From positions 1-64,000 of the forward strand of contig JABWCI010000003.1 in NCBI GenBank assembly GCA_013368515.1: 64,000 nt of DNA. The letters run 5' to 3'. A program made the translations under genes and the position numbers. This DNA is from Candidatus Altimarinota bacterium (GTDB lineage: Bacteria > Patescibacteriota > Gracilibacteria > BD1-5 > UBA6164). The notes beneath the pieces were generated by a model that saw only the letters and a program-made list of their open reading frames with translations, searched no databases and was not told the origin of the DNA. Shown here in pieces: positions 1-11,661 of this stretch (position 1 is its first letter; each line of letters starts with the position of its first letter).

Positions 1-2
1 TA

Positions 3-1268
3 TATGTAACAAATAAACTTTATAAGAAACAATCATCTGAAAAAACTAGTGAAAGTAAAGTTTTAAATGAAATAGAATTGCCATTGATGATGGTTTTGAA
101 AAAAATAGAAGTTAAGTGAGTAAAAATATCGAGAGATAAATTAAAAGAAATTTGAATCATACTAGAAAATGAAATTAAAAGATTAGAAAAAGTAATATAT
201 AGTCTAGCTGAAACAGAGTTCAACATCAATTCACCAAAACAAGTTTGAGAAGTTTTATTTGAAAAACTTGCATTACCAAAATGAAAAAAAACAAAAACAT
301 GATATAGTGTAAGTGCTGAAGTTTTATCTGAACTAGCACACGAATTTGAAATAGCACAATTGATTGTTGATTATAGACACTATTCAAAATTATTATCAAC
401 ATATATAGAATGATTGTCAGATTTATTGGATGAAAATGATTTTTTACATACAAATTATAATCAAACAATAGCGAGTACTTGAAGATTATCAAGCACAAAT
501 CCAAACCTTCAAAACATACCTTCTTCAAATTGAATAGCTTGAACTATAAGAGAAGCTTTTATATCTAGATTTGAAAACGGAAAAATACTAGCTATAGATT
601 ATTCTCAAGTTGAAGTTAGAATATTGGCTATATTATCATGAGATGAAAATCTACTTAATGCCTTTAAAAACAATATAGATATCCATCATAAAACAGCAGA
701 ATTTTTATTTCCAAACAAAACCATAACAAGTAGCGAAAGAAAGATAGCAAAAGCTGTAAATTTTTGAGTTATATATGGGATAAGTTCATTTTGATTATCT
801 AAGATGATTGGTATATCAATGTGAGATGCAAAAACATACATAAACAAATTTTTTGAATCATATCCAAAAGTTAGGTTATTTTTAGATGAAACTATAAAAT
901 TTTGTGAAGAGAACAATTATGTAGAAACTATTTTTTGAAGAAAGAGATATATTAATGGAATAAATGATTTAAATAAAATAGTAAAACAAGCATCAGAAAG
1001 GGAGGCAACTAATATGCCGATTCAATGAACAAGTGCAGATATAATAAAAATAGCGATGATTAGAATAGAGGATTTTATAGAAAAAAATAATCTAAAAAGC
1101 TTGATGATTATGCAAGTGCATGATGAACTTGTTTTTGATATATATCCTTGAGAAGAACAAATAATACAAGATGAAGTTTGTAATATAATGGAAAATGTTT
1201 TAGAAAACAAACCTATAAAACTTAAAACTGATGCAAAAATAGGAACAAATTGGAGAGAAGCTAAATAA
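3..1268 (+). CDS. polA: DNA polymerase I, C-terminal part (5' end outside window)
   Basis: Replicative and repair DNA polymerase, family A; about 421 residues are visible, covering the thumb, fingers and palm. Motif A reads AIDYSQVEVR near visible residue 198, the O-helix region reads KAVNFGVIYG near 250 and motif C reads VHDEL near 372, so the catalytic aspartates, lysine and tyrosine are present. The gene enters from outside the window, so the start and any 5'-nuclease or proofreading domain cannot be seen. About 16 of 20 glycines are UGA, including the one in the O-helix region, which supports UGA = Gly. It stops at TAA and is followed after 10 bases by a small membrane protein gene. Confidence 0.97.
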
Positions 1269-1278
1269 TTTTAAAAAT

Positions 1279-1542
1279 ATGGAAAATAGAGAATTAACAA
1301 CTCAAGAGAAAATAGACTATATATATGATAGTATAAAAAAACAAGAAAAAAAGGAGAAAATAAAAAATATATTCAAATGGTGATTTAGAGTTTTTATAAT
1401 AATATATATGTTGTATTTTTATCTTTTCTGATATGAAATACTTATAAATAAAATAAAACAATCTATTAAAATAAATATAAATTCTGAAAATTTTATAGAT
1501 GAATTAAAAAACAAAATAAATTTAGAAAATAATAATTATTAA
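1279..1542 (+). CDS. small single-pass membrane protein, unknown function
   Basis: An 87-residue protein starting at ATG ten bases after polA. A charged lysine/glutamate-rich N-terminal stretch (about residues 1-33) is followed by one hydrophobic segment (about 35-56) and a polar Asn-rich tail, which suggests a tail facing out of the cytoplasm or an anchor for a partner. It contains UGA codons read as glycine and ends at TAA two bases before the next start, so the two are probably co-transcribed. No family recognised. Confidence 0.7.
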
Positions 1543-1544
1543 AA

Positions 1545-1775
1545 ATGGATATATTTGTAAAGCTATTTTACTCAATTTTTTTTATATGAATATGATACTT
1601 TATCATAAGATATAGAAAACAATTACATTGATGGACATGAAATTTTGTATGGGCAGAGCACTATCTAGGTAGATGATGAACATATTTTATACTAATATTA
1701 ATATGATTAATATTAGTATTTTATGGTGCAATGTATCCATTTTGATGAACTGAGTTAATATTTAAAGAACAATAA
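1545..1775 (+). CDS. small two-pass membrane protein, unknown function
   Basis: A 76-residue protein beginning two bases after the preceding stop. Two hydrophobic segments (about residues 3-20 and 44-62) flank a polar, aromatic stretch with Trp and His, and the C-terminal side holds the string FYGAMYPFGG. Many of its glycines are UGA, so it would look like several tiny fragments in the standard code. Tight spacing with its upstream neighbour suggests a shared transcript. No family recognised; membrane location is inferred from hydrophobicity only. Confidence 0.65.
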
Positions 1776-1868
1776 AACAAAAAATCAAGTCTTAATTTAT
1801 CTTTAAATTAGATATAAAATAAAAATAAATACAATTAAAAAGACAATTTTAAAAAAATAATAATATAT

Positions 1869-3464
1869 ATGAATAAATTAAATAAATTTTTAAGCTTAGT
1901 TTTATTACTAATAATAACTTGAATAAGTAATACAAGTGCAAATGAAACAAAAATAAAAGCAGCTATAGAAACTACTAGCCCTAGTATAACAATAATAGAA
2001 AATAAAGAAACTGAAAAAGAAGCTGAGGTAGAAGTTGTTACTCTAAAAAATGAAGATATTTTTATATATTTTTCTTCTTTTTTCAAAGATATACCAAAAT
2101 CATATAAACATATAGGTTTAAAATACAAATTTATAAAAGAAAAAAGTGAAATAGAAACAGCTCTAAAAAAATTGGTTTATCTTAATAAATTGGATAATAG
2201 AGAAATAAATCTAAATTTAAATAAAGAAATGAATGCTTATGTCTTTTTTACATTAGCAAAAGAGATTTTAGAGCTTGATATAATAATTGATCCCGCATAT
2301 CTAACAAATAGAAATGTAGTATTGAATGATTTAAATATTATTACTAATACATTTAATAACAAAAAAAGATACGAACATTCAAAATCAACAAACAATATTT
2401 TATGAGATAAACAAGAGATTTTTAGTGAAGTTTATAATACTTTAGTAAACGAACATTATGATTACGAAACACTAAAAAAAGAAGATATAGTTTATGGTGC
2501 TATAGAATGACTTGCTAGATGAACTCATGATATACATACTGTTTATTTTCCTCCTGTTGAAAGCAAAAGTTTTGAAGATAGTTTATCTTGAGAATATGAA
2601 TGAATATGATCATATGTAGAGATGACATCTCCTTGAGAAGTAAAAATAACTTCACCTATTCCTTGATGACCTGCTGAAAGATATGGATTAAAATGATGAG
2701 ATATCATAATAAAAGTTGACTCTAAAGAAGTAAAAAGAGAAAATTCATTAGTAGAAGTAGTTTCATGGATAAAATGACCTGCTTGAACTTATGTGAAATT
2801 AACTATTTATAGAAATTGAGAAGAATTTGAAATTGAGGTGAAAAGAGAAAAAATTATAGTAAAAAATCTAGAAGTTAAAACTCCAAATACAAATACATAC
2901 AATATTCAAATAAGAACTTTTTGAGTATGAGTTTCAAGTGAATTTAGAGAAGTACTAACAAAAATTAAAAATGATTATAGAGTAAATAAAATAATTATAG
3001 ATTTAAGAAATAATTGAGGAGGTTACTTAAATGAAGCTACAGATATGTTATCTATGTTAATAAAAGAGTGAGAAAAAACTGCAACAATTAGATATAACTG
3101 AGTTAATAATTATTATTTTTCTAGTTGAGAATGAATACTAGATTTAAATAAATATAAAGTAATAATATTACAAAACTCAGGGACTGCATCAGCATCAGAA
3201 ATAATGATTTGAACACTTAAAGATTATTTCCCTAATATAGTTACTATTTGAGAAAATACTTATTGAAAATGATCAGTTCAAGCATTGAAAGAGTTTCAAG
3301 ATTGATCTAGTTTAAAATATACAGTTGCTAGATGGTATACTTGAAAAACTATGACATGAATTGATTGAATATGATTTAAACCAGATTTAGAATTAGAGCT
3401 TGATATAGAAAAATATAAAAATGATTTGAGTGATAATCAATTACAAAAAGCAATTAATTATTAA
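1869..3464 (+). CDS. ctpA: C-terminal processing protease (S41 family)
   Basis: Exported serine protease of the CtpA/Prc type, 531 residues. The N-terminus is a signal peptide or anchor (about residues 1-24). A PDZ domain sits near 250-335 (ITSPIPGGPAERYGLKGGDI) and the S41 catalytic domain follows. The nucleophile serine is in NSGTASASEI (about residue 440) and the lysine in GENTYGKGSVQ (about 463), the Ser-Lys dyad of this family. Such proteases trim or degrade periplasmic and surface proteins. The next gene, an exported transglutaminase-like protein, starts 10 bases after the stop, so they are likely one operon. Confidence 0.93.
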
Positions 3465-3474
3465 AAAATAAAAA

Positions 3475-4956
3475 ATGAAATTATTAATATCTTTAATAAT
3501 TTTGTTTTTTGTTTCTAATCTATATCAAGCAAATGCTTGATATCAAGATATAGATTCAAAAACAAAGTTAGTTTATGAAAATTTTTATTCAAAAATAAAG
3601 ATAAAACATAAAAATGATAATTGATTATCATTTTTAAAAATACTAGATACAGCCCTGGAATCTTCAAAATACAATTGAAAAATAGACAAAAATAATAATA
3701 AGCTTTTTTTTGATTTACAAAAATTAAATAATGAAAAAATATTTATTCTAGAACTTGAAAATAAAGAAAAAATAAACAAACAAAAAATTGAAAAATATAG
3801 TATATTTAACAACTATAATTTATTTTCATATAATAATGATTTATTAATAAAAGAAAACTGAGTATGGTATACATACACATTTTCAAAAAAATACTATTTT
3901 GAAAATGCAGAAAATTTAAATAAAGAAAGTTTGATATATAATTGATTATACGATAAAAACATAATCATATATCATGATGGAACTAATGTAAATTTTATAA
4001 AAGAATATAAAAAAGTAAAACTAGTAAGTGATGATATAATTTACTGATTTCCAGATAAATATGAATTACTAAAAAATATTAGAAATAATAAAATGCTTGA
4101 TAATTCAAGAGATGACGATATATATATAAAAAATTTAGAAATCATTTCTAGACAACTAACAAAAGACATATATAAGGAAGAGGAAAAAATTAAAATAATA
4201 TATGACTATATATTAAAAAATATTAGCTATTCTAGTAACTTTACTATGCAAGATTATGAGATATTTTCATGAATAGAAACATATATAAATAAATCTTGAG
4301 TTTGTGAATGATATGTAGAATTATTTAATTTAATGCTATGATTCAATAATATAAAATCTGAAATAATTATTTGAGATGTAATAGATGCTGCTGACTTTCC
4401 ACAAATATGACATGCTTGGGTAAAAATATGAGACTATTACTATGACATAACTTTTGATGATCCAGTTTGAGCTGAAAATACAAAAAAATTTGAAGAATAT
4501 AATTATTATAAATTACCTAGAGATTTATTTTATACAAATAGATATGATAAATGATTAACTCCTGAGACTCTTAAAACAGCTAATCTAGAATATAGAAAAA
4601 ATCTAATAAAAACAAATTTATCAAAATTAACAACAAAATACAAAAATAATAATTATAATTTACTTGAGTCTTTTAAATTTAAAGAAAGTTATAATTTAGA
4701 TCCAATAAAATCTATAAAAGCAAATGATTTAATAAATGCAATTGGATATAGAGATATGAAAAATTATGAAATAATTATAAATTGAACTAAAAAAAGTGTA
4801 AAAAATTTAAATTATATAGTACTTGAAGATGAAACAATAGAAGTATTTTTAGAACAAATAAATTACAATTTAGATTGATATATGATATTAAAATGGTTCA
4901 AAGATAATTGAGAAACTCAATTTATAATCGCTAATAATATAACTTATCACAATTAA
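3475..4956 (+). CDS. exported transglutaminase-like protein
   Basis: A 493-residue protein with an N-terminal signal peptide (about 1-21). The middle carries a transglutaminase/protease-like core: Cys in SGVCEGYVELFNLM (about residue 283), His in GHAWVKIGDYYYDIT (about 321) and the following Asp, the Cys-His-Asp arrangement of the superfamily. The flanking regions are Asn/Lys-rich and not recognised. In bacteria such proteins often act as peptidases or cross-linkers in the envelope; the substrate cannot be told here. It lies 10 bases after the C-terminal protease and ends at a strong terminator. Confidence 0.8.
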
Positions 4957-4967
4957 AATTTGATTTT

Positions 4968-5007
4968 AAATTCCTTGCAAATATACTTTGCAAGGAATTT
5001 TATTTTT
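4968..5007 (+). terminator. rho-independent terminator after the protease operon
   Basis: Fourteen-base arms (AAATTCCTTGCAAA paired with TTTGCAAGGAATTT) around a five-base loop, followed by TATTTTT. Confidence 0.9.
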
Positions 5008-5020
5008 AAAATAATAAAAA

Positions 5021-6412
5021 GTGAGAAAACAAGTAAATTTTTCAGCAATAAATTTAGGTTGTAATAAAAATATGGTAGATACAGAATTTACTATATGAGA
5101 AATACTAAAATTAAACAGTAGTGAAGTAGAGATAAATTTTTATCCAGATCCAGAAGATGAAGAAGTAGAATATGTAATAATAAATACATGTTGATTTTTA
5201 TCTAGTTCTCGTGATGAAGCAGAAGAAACAATTTGGTATTATGACAATATGTGAAAAAAAGTTATTTTAATTGGTTGTTATGTGCCAGTAAAAGATGACT
5301 CTTTTTTATCTAGTCTAAAAAACTTAGAAGCAGTAATTCCTTATGAAGAAGTAAAAAACACTAGTAGTATACTTTTAAATAATACAAGTCTGACTAAACT
5401 ACAAAGTGGTTTAGCAAAACTTAAAAAAGATAAATTAAAAGCTTATTTATCAAGTATAGGTTGAGACCAAATCGGTACAAAAGCACATATTTATGGAACA
5501 GAATCAGTTAGAGCATTTTTACATAGTTATAAATGATATGAATACTTAAAAATAGCTGAATGATGTAATAACAAATGTAGTTTTTGTATCATACCAAATA
5601 TCAGATGAAAACAAAGATCAAGAAGCATAGAAGATATTCTTGAAGAAGTAAAAATTATGGTGAATAGTGGTATAAAAGAAATAGAAATTATTTCTCAAGA
5701 TACAACTAGATATTGAGTTGATTTATATAAAGCTCCTTATTTACTTGAATTACTTGAAAAAATAGATGAAATAGAATGAGATTTCAAAATCAGATTATTT
5801 TATATGTATCCAGATATACTTAGCATGACTCATATAGATAGACTAGCAAATCTGAAAAAACTTCTACCATATTTTGATTTTCCATTTCAACACATAAGTC
5901 CAAATGTACTTAAAAACATGAATAGATTTTATGATGATAGTCATATAAATAAAATCATAGATTATATAAAAGAAAAATTTCCAAACAATTTTTTTCATAC
6001 AAATTTTATAATAGGTTTTCCATGAGAGACTGAAAGTGATTTCAATATGTTACTTGATTTTGCAAAAAAATATGAATTTGATAGTGTATCAGTTTTTGGT
6101 TATCACGATGAGCCACTAGCTGATAGTAATAAACTAGAAAACAAAATTGATGCAAAAACTATTAAAACAAGAGTAAAAACAATAAAAACTCTATTAAATG
6201 AAATATACGATAAAAAAGATAAAGCTAGATTAAATACAAAACAAATTTGATTTATAGAAGAATTATATGATGATTATGCTATAATTAGACCAGAAATAAA
6301 AGCTCCTGAAATAGATGATTTAGACAAAGTAGACTTTAGAGATATAGACTGAGATTTTGACTTAGATTTAGGTATGAAAGTAAGTTATACTTTTAAATGA
6401 GAGTTGAAATAG
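5021..6412 (+). CDS. rimO: ribosomal protein S12 methylthiotransferase RimO
   Basis: Radical-SAM enzyme that adds a methylthio group to an aspartate of ribosomal protein S12; 463 residues, the usual length. N-terminal UPF0004 domain with the cysteine motifs NLGCNKNMVDTE and INTCGF, then the radical-SAM triad CNNKCSFC (about residue 185), then a C-terminal TRAM-like region. The strings SRDEAEETI and YFDFPFQHIS fit RimO better than MiaB. The start is taken as GTG because stops lie just upstream and no ATG is near; there is no clear ribosome binding site. It ends at TAG. Confidence 0.9.
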
Positions 6413-6472
6413 TATATAATTTGTATATAATTTTGACATTATAAAATAAAAATATAAAATGGATTTAGTTTA

Positions 6473-9400
6473 ATGACTAAATCTTTTTTTATGAAAAATA
6501 GTAGTTTTTTGGAAGAGTACAATAAATTGAATACAGAACAACAAAAAGCAGTTGATAGTATATATGGACAAATCATGGTAGTAGCTGGGCCTGGTAGTTG
6601 AAAAACTCAAATAATCTGACTTAGAACTGCAAATATCATAGAAAAAACAGGTGTAAATCCAGAAAATATCTTGATTACTACTTTTACTGATGCTTGAGTT
6701 ATAGCCATCAAAAAAAGACTTGTAAAATTTCTTTGAAATACAGGATATAAAGTAACAGTTTCTACAATCCACTCATTTTCTCAAGATGTAATCAAAACAT
6801 TTCCAGAAAAATTTATAGAATACAAAGCTAGTACAGCAATAGACGAAGTAGAATCTTTGGAGATAATTAAACAGATTATTGATGAATTAGTAGCTGAAAA
6901 ATCACTAGTAGAACTGACAAATGATTTTGATAAATACCTATATTTGAGAGATATAAAAAGTCGTATTTCTACACTTAAAACAGAAGCAATAAATAAACAA
7001 GCATTTGATATAATCATAAAAAAACAAGAGGATATTTATGCTGAAGAATTGAGTGAGATAAAACCAACTCTTAAAAAATACGAAACTACAAAATTATCTC
7101 AAGAAAAACATATAAACAAACTTAGGGAATTGAACTTAATTTATGAAAAATACAACCATTATCTAAGAAATAACAGTTTGTATGATTTCAATGATATGAT
7201 TAATTTTGTATATGAAAAATTACAAAACGATAGGGAGCTTAGGCTTTTTTATGCTGAAACTTTTCAATTTATTATGCTTGATGAATATCAAGATACAAAC
7301 AACGCTCAAAATAAAATCATGGATTTGATTTTGAGTGAAGCTATAGAACCAAATATAATGGTAGTTTGAGATGATGATCAATCAATCTATCGTTTTCAAG
7401 GTGCAAATATAGAAAATATGCTTGATTTTTCTCAAAAATATCCTGAAACAAATTTCATAGTTTTGGATAAAAACTATCGTTCAAATCAACATATACTGGA
7501 TCTAGCTTGAGCTTTGATAGAAAATAATACTGAAAGATTATCAAACAAAATCAAATCAATAAACAAAACTCTTACTAGTGCTTGAAATCTGAAAGATTCT
7601 CAAAATAAACCTAGTATTTTTAAGGCTGTAAATGATTTAGAAGAACAAACTTTTATAGTTAACAAGATAAAAGACTTGATAGCAAATGGTATATCAAAAG
7701 AAGAAATAGCAGTAATAGTTAGATCAAACAAAGAAGTAGAATTATGGAGTGAATTACTTCAAAAAAATGAAGTAGAAGTAGAATCAAAACTAAAATCAAA
7801 CATACTTAATTCTCCATATGTAGATTATATATTATCATATCTTGAATTGATAGAAAATCCATATAGCAATGAAGAAAAACTTATCAATCTAGTTAGAAAT
7901 AGCATAACTTGATTAAATTCTATAGATATACTTAAAATAAATAGAAAACTATATGAACTAAACTATACGAGAAAATACAAACTTTCTTTTATAGATTTTT
8001 TAACGGATAACAAATTATTTGAAGAACTTGAATTACAAGATAAAAAATGATTTAGCGATTTTATAGAAAATCTATTATCATTTAACAAAGATATAGTTAG
8101 TAAAAACATAGGTGAATTTATTTGAGAATTCATATCGAAAACTGGTATTTTGTTATATATAGAAACTCACTCAGATTTCAGCGACTTAGAAGATATTTTT
8201 ACACTACTAAACAAGATAAAAGATTGGAATCAAAATGATAAAACTCTAAATATAAAGAAATTATTAAGCAAAATAGAATTATATAAAAAATATAATTTCC
8301 CAATTACTAGACAAATATTAACAGAGAAAAAATGATGAGTACAAATACTTACTTCTCATTGATCAAAATGACTTGAATATGATGCTGTTTTTATACCATG
8401 ACTTTATACTTGAAATTGGGATAACAAGAGAACAATAGATAAACTGAAACTTCCAAATTTAATAGTTTGAGAATGATTACAAGATGTAAAAGAAAAAACA
8501 AGCGAAGAAGATAGGAGACTTTTCTTTGTTGCACTGACAAGAGCAAAAGATTTACTATTTTTAAGTTATAGTGCTTGAAGTGGTTCAAAAATACTTTTAG
8601 AATCACCATTTATCTGAGAAATAAGTGAATTTTTAGAAATAAACAATATTCAATCTACTCAAAATGAAATAAGACAGATATCAGAAAATATGATTAAAAA
8701 TAGTCTTATAAAACACTCTGATTTAGAATTAGAATATATTAAAAATTTTCTAGAAACATACAAGATTTCTCCTAGTGATTTAAACACATTTTTAGAAAAT
8801 CCTATAGATTTTTTAAACAGAGTAGTATTTAAGTATCCTTTTATAGACAATAAATATACTATTTTTGGTAAAGTATATCATAGGACTTTAGAATTATTTT
8901 ATTTGAAGTTTAAAAATGAGCAAAAATTGCCAGAAAAATCATACTTAACTAGTACTTTTAGATTACTTATAGAAAAAGAAATTCTTACTCCTGAAGAGCT
9001 AGAAAATGCATTAGAAAAAGGTATTTCATGATTAGAAGGTTATTATGATACATATAGCAAAAAATCAGAAGTTCCACTAGTACTAGAATATAGTTTCAGA
9101 AGAAAAAATCTAATTTTTGAAAACATACCATTGACTTGAACAGTTGATAAGATAGAAAAAATAGGTGAATCAAATTCTCTTGATACTCAAGCATGACAAC
9201 TTGCTTTTTTCAAAGACAAAGTTGCTCTTGTAGATTACAAAACAGGTAAAGCTAAATCTATCTGAGAAATAAAATGAATAGATAAATTTGGAAACAAAAA
9301 ACCAGGAGAAGGTAAATATTTCAGACAACTTATGTTTTATAAACTGCTTTGTGAAGTAGATTTTGAGTTTAATTCAAAATTTAGTGTTTGAAGTCTCGCT

Positions 9401-9550
9401 CTTGATTTCGTAGAGGGGAAAGACTGAGTTTATAAATATGTAGAAGTAGATTATTCAGATGAAGAATACAATGAATTTAAAGATGAATTAAAAGATGCTT
9501 GGAATAAGATAAATGATATAGAGTTTTGGAGAGAAGTGTTGACAAAATAA
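6473..9550 (+). CDS. UvrD/PcrA-type helicase fused to a PD-(D/E)XK nuclease
   Basis: Superfamily 1 DNA helicase of 1025 residues. Walker A is AGPGSGKT (about residue 38), motif II LDEYQDT (about 268), motif III GDDDQSIYRFQGAN (about 298), motif V TSHGSKGLEYD (about 626), motif VI VALTRAKD (about 685). After about residue 760 comes a nuclease-like domain with VDYKTGK (about 920) and QLMFYKLL, the EXK and QxxxY motifs of RecB/AddB-type nucleases. One chain thus seems to combine unwinding and end resection, as in AddA-like proteins. ATG at 6473 is chosen; an in-frame ATG at 6491 is possible. Strong terminator follows. Confidence 0.92.
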
Positions 9551-9594
9551 ATAATAAAATTAATATAATTTTACTTAAATCAAGTAAAAAACAT

Positions 9595-9646
9595 AACTCC
9601 TAAAAATAATAGCTAAGAAATTAGTTATTGTTTTTAGGAGTTTTTT
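9595..9646 (+). terminator. terminator after the helicase-nuclease gene
   Basis: AACTCCTAAAAA (9595-9606) pairs with TTTTTAGGAGTT (9631-9642), with a further partly paired loop, and runs into TTTT. Confidence 0.85.
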
Positions 9647-9664
9647 AATAAAAAATTAAAAAAT

Positions 9665-10189
9665 ATGTCTAATAAAATACAAGAAAAAAATATCACATTC
9701 ATAGATTGACAAAATCTCCACCTTTGAACTAGTTCTGAAAAATGGAAGATAGATTTTAAAAAATTTAGAGTATATTTAAAAGATAAATTTAAAGAGATGA
9801 AGCTTATATTTTTTTATGATTTATAAATGATGACCATCAAGATATGTATAGAAAAATGCAAAAAGCTGGATTTATACTAGAGTTTAGAGAACATCACTCT
9901 GCTATGTCATGAAAAAAGAAGTGAAATGTAGATGTAGATATAGTTTTTCAAATAATGCGCAGATTAATAGAAGAAGATGATTTTGATAAAATAGTTTTAG
10001 TGACTTGAGATGGTGATTATATAAAATTGGTAAAATATTTGATTGAAAAAGCAAGATTAAAGAAAATACTTTTTCCAAATAAAATGTTTTCCTCACTTTA
10101 TAGAAAGATACAGAAAGATACAGCCTGAATATTGATTAAATTTAAGCTTGAAGGATGTTAGAAAAAAATTTGAATATATAAAAAAATAA
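9665..10189 (+). pseudogene. NYN-domain (LabA/PIN-like) protein, two frameshifts
   Basis: The three reading frames together give one NYN-domain protein of about 170 residues: FIDGQNLHLG at the start, then DDHQDMYRKMQKAG, KKKGNVDVDI and VTGDGDYIKL, the acidic residues of this RNase-like fold. Two lesions break it. A T7 run at 9810-9816 is one T short of the frame needed to continue (8 T would restore it). A ten-base unit AAAGATACAG is present twice in tandem (10104-10113, 10114-10123); deleting one copy restores an ending DVRKKFEYIKK and TAA at 10187. The first lesion could be a sequencing error; the duplication is harder to explain that way. Confidence 0.8.
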
Positions 10190-10195
10190 ACAATA

Positions 10196-10255
10196 AAAAA
10201 AGAGATGCCCTTAGGTATTTCTCCGTTTGGTCCCTCTTTCGTCATGAACATATAT
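10196..10255 (-). ncRNA. GC-richer intergenic block, possible small RNA
   Basis: A block distinctly richer in G and C than its surroundings lies between the NYN pseudogene and the next gene. On the minus strand its end forms an imperfect hairpin (GAGA..TACC/GGCA..TCTC) followed directly by seven T, as in a terminator, and AT-rich promoter-like sequence lies beyond it. A short minus-strand reading with GGA/GGC glycines also exists but merges into the antisense of the NYN gene. No known RNA family recognised. Confidence 0.3.
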
Positions 10256-10413
10256 ATATTACACTATTTATAAAAAAATGCAAAACTTTTTATTAATTTT
10301 CAATAACTATTTTTTAACATAAAAAATTATGTTTTATTGATTATTGTAGTAAAAATATTATATTTAGAATATAAAAACCATAGTTTTTGGAAAATTAATA
10401 GAAAATATAACTT

Positions 10414-10557
10414 ATGAATAAAAAGGAATTTTGAAAATTGTTAATAGTATCGTCTATTGATGCATATATTTCTTGATTCTGAAAAATAAAAAACAAAAAT
10501 GATGAACTTAAATTAAGTGATTTTATCAAAAAAGTAGAAAGAAAATATAATACATAA
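10414..10557 (+). CDS. small hypothetical protein upstream of Dam-type methylase
   Basis: A 47-residue reading from ATG to TAA with UGA at three glycine positions (e.g. YISGFGKI). It is lysine-rich and ends 19 bases before the methylase start, so it may be a leader gene of the same transcript. No family recognised; the short length keeps confidence modest. Confidence 0.45.
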
Positions 10558-10576
10558 ATATATAATTTTATAAAAA

Positions 10577-11539
10577 ATGACATCTATAGCTATAAATAGT
10601 CTGAGATTATCAATAGAGTTTTGACTAGATTTTCATATAGTGAAATCTTGGTGGGAACATATGAATTTTGCAAATATAAATGATGCAAAAGTATTTTTTA
10701 GTACAAACAAAGAAATCATAAATGCAAAACCTTTTGTAAAATGGGTATGATGAAAAAGACAATTAATTAAACAATTTGATAAATTATTCCCTCTAGAATT
10801 TAATAATTATTTTGAGCCTTTCTTGGGTTGATGAGCAGTTTTTTTTAATTTACAAAAGAAAAAAAGCTTTTTATCAGATGTAAATTCTGAACTTGTAAAT
10901 ACATATCAAATAATTAAAACAAAACCAAAAGAACTTATCAGTTTTTTAGAAACTTGTGAATATAGTAAAAGCTTTTATGAAGAAATAAGAGCTTGGGATA
11001 GAGAAGAAAACTGGCAAAAAAATTATAGTACTATAGAAAGAGCAGGGAGATTTATATATCTAAATAGAACTTGTTTCAACTGACTATATAGAGTAAATAG
11101 TAAATGACAATTCAATGTTCCAATGTGAGCATATAACAATCCAGATATAATTCAAAGAGAAAATATATTAAATGTTTCAAAACTATTAAACAAAACAAAA
11201 GCAGAAATCAAATTACAAAGTTTTGAAAAGGTGGTAGAAAAAGCAAAAGCTTGAGATTTCGTGTATTTTGATCCACCATATGATGTATTAACTACAAGTG
11301 CGAACTTTACAAGTTACAATGAAAGCTGATTCTGAAGAGATATGCAAATAAAACTAAGAGATGTATTTTTAAAACTAGATAAAAAATGATGTAAAGTTAT
11401 GCTTAGTAATCATAATACAGAGTTTATAAGAGAAATATATAGTTGATTTAGATTTGAGATAGTAAAAGCAAAGAGAAATGTAAATAGTAAAGCAAGTGGG
11501 AGAGGTGAAGTTGAAGAAATTGTGGTGATGAATTATTAA
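10577..11539 (+). CDS. Dam-type DNA adenine methyltransferase
   Basis: N6-adenine DNA methyltransferase of the D12/Dam class, 320 residues. Motif I-type FVKWVGGKRQL is near residue 54 and EPFLGGGAVFF near 80; the catalytic DPPYD lies near 231. An N-terminal extension of about 50 residues precedes motif I (LSIEFGLDFHIVKSWWEHMN), possibly a helix-turn-helix recognition segment. Dam relatives usually methylate GATC, but specificity cannot be read here. It opens the accessory island and could be solitary or the partner of a nuclease downstream. A hairpin terminator follows. Confidence 0.9.
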
Positions 11540-11544
11540 ATAAA

Positions 11545-11570
11545 AAACTCTACCTAAAGCAGTAGAGTTT
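11545..11570. terminator. hairpin terminator after Dam-type methylase
   Basis: AAACTCTAC pairs with GTAGAGTTT across an eight-base loop; only a short T tract. Confidence 0.7.
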
Positions 11571-11661
11571 AAAACATTTTTTCAAATGTATTTAAATGTG
11601 GTTGTATAAATTTTTATTACTTATAGAACCTACATGTTTATATTATATTATTTTATACATA

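Noticed and set aside
6470-7017. Minus-strand frames inside the helicase-nuclease gene
   Set aside because: Antisense shadows of a well-supported protein with all helicase motifs.
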